DNA from: Mycolicibacterium sp. CR10
GTDB lineage: Bacteria > Actinomycetota > Actinomycetes > Mycobacteriales > Mycobacteriaceae
DNA length: 64,000 bases
Assembly: GCF_005222675.1 (NCBI RefSeq)
Contig: NZ_STGE01000021.1
Location: 62,001-126,000, forward strand
Direction of reading: 5' to 3'
The stretch's first letter is position 1. Each line of letters starts with the position of its first letter. Under the pieces are notes generated by a model. The model made no database searches, had not been told where the DNA came from, and saw only the letters and a program-made list of their open reading frames with translations. Positions 63,441 to 64,000 of the stretch are shown here, piece by piece. Position numbers and translations under genes: made by a program.

Positions 63441-64000
63441 TCAATCCCGGCGCCGCAACCGGTCGCGGTAGCTCCTGCCGTCCGGGTCGTAGATCATTCG
63501 ATAGGCAGGACCCGCCCACAAGCGCGTCACCAAGCCGAGTCGCTCGGGCCGGTGTGGCCGGAGCCGGCCGGGCGGCCGTGGACCCCGGCACCCGGATGCG
63601 TGCCACGCATCGAGTGCGTCCGCCGACGCGGTGATCGCCCGCACCGCGGTCTCCGGATCGATCAGCCCGTCGTCGTCACTGCCGTCGGGGGCGCGGTCCA
63701 GGTGTTCGCGCATCAGCCGCAACCGCAGATCGCGCGCAAAGAATCGGGCGCCGTCCCCGAGGCCGGCCGGATCGATCGGCGGCCGGTCGTCCCTGGTGTC
63801 GTCGAGGACGGCGCAGGACAGTTCGCTGTCGTGCGTCCAGGACCGGCGGTTGAAGTTGTCGCTGCCGACGCTGGCCCACACGTCATCGACAACGCACACC
63901 TTGGCATGCACGTACACCGGCGTGCCCGAACGATTCTCGACATCGAACACGTGCACGCGATTCGGGCTGGCCTGCTTGCAGGCTTCGATGGCCTCGTGGC
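63441..64000 (-). CDS. Phospholipase D-like domain protein, C-terminal part (5' end beyond window)
   Basis: The frame is open to the window edge, giving ~186 C-terminal residues. It contains an HKD motif (VHAKVCVVDDVWASVGSDNFNRRSW), which is the second active-site half in PLD/cardiolipin synthase proteins, followed by ~115 residues ending in RLRRRD. The first HKD must lie upstream. Whether it is a phospholipase, a cardiolipin synthase or a nuclease cannot be decided from this part. Confidence 0.82.
   Translation of the reverse strand, partial: HEAIEACKQASPNRVHVFDVENRSGTPVYVHAKVCVVDDVWASVGSDNFNRRSWTHDSELSCAVLDDTRDDRPPIDPAGLGDGARFFARDLRLRLMREHLDRAPDGSDDDGLIDPETAVRAITASADALDAWHASGCRGPRPPGRLRPHRPERLGLVTRLWAGPAYRMIYDPDGRSYRDRLRRRD

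Overview
The window is a GC-rich actinobacterial chromosome segment, almost certainly from a fast-growing mycobacterium (Mycolicibacterium type). MhuD, CarD, DisA, HsaD, KstR and CysS are close relatives of the Mycobacterium tuberculosis proteins, and gene order follows M. tuberculosis from clpC1 (Rv3596c) to fadA6 (Rv3556c), read backwards. No PE_PGRS genes were seen. The genome also carries catabolic inserts that M. tuberculosis lacks here. All names come from reading motifs and family resemblance; no database search was run.

Layout. 1-9.6 kb: clpC1 3' end; a cobalamin riboswitch with cbtB, cbtA and a degenerate histidine phosphatase; lpqF and the haem-degrading mhuD; a hydrolase; a GlxA-type regulator; mutY and canB sharing a CATG start; disA. 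9.7-15.4 kb: radA, lpqE, then carD-ispF-cysS-rlmB (ispD is missing between carD and ispF). 15.4-25.2 kb: an ArsB-type permease, a metallo-hydrolase, an MFS exporter facing an ArsR regulator, a zinc ABC importer behind a Zur-like box, a LacI regulator, a methyltransferase and otsB.

25.2-33.8 kb is the KstR-controlled steroid block: kstR, fadE34, a secreted protein, kshB and hsaA-hsaD-hsaC-hsaB, with three KstR-type operators. 33.8-49.1 kb is accessory DNA inserted in the steroid locus. It holds a lipase-like hydrolase, a 3-alpha-hydroxysteroid-dehydrogenase-like SDR, a LysR/MFS/3-hydroxybutyrate dehydrogenase/acetoacetyl-CoA synthetase unit that looks like ketone-body use, a 13E12-type HNH endonuclease gene, and a complete D-xylose system (xylB, ROK repressor, xylA, three-part ABC importer) with matching putative operators and a Crp-like site.

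49.1-62.2 kb is the KstR2-type block for the steroid C/D rings: a minus-strand operon fadD3-fadE31-fadE32-fadE33-aspB, and plus-strand fadE30-ipdF-lipoprotein, then kstR2-fadA6. A two-component system with a DUF4173 membrane protein is nested inside it. Two near-identical KstR2 boxes lie at 54830 and 60412. The window ends with a Zn alcohol dehydrogenase and a truncated phospholipase D-like gene.

Steroid rings A/B are opened by KshAB (only KshB is here) and HsaA-D. The resulting HIP acid is activated by FadD3 and degraded by FadE30-33, IpdF and FadA6. Both regulators of these stages are encoded in the window. No CRISPR array, tRNA, rRNA or insertion sequence was seen.
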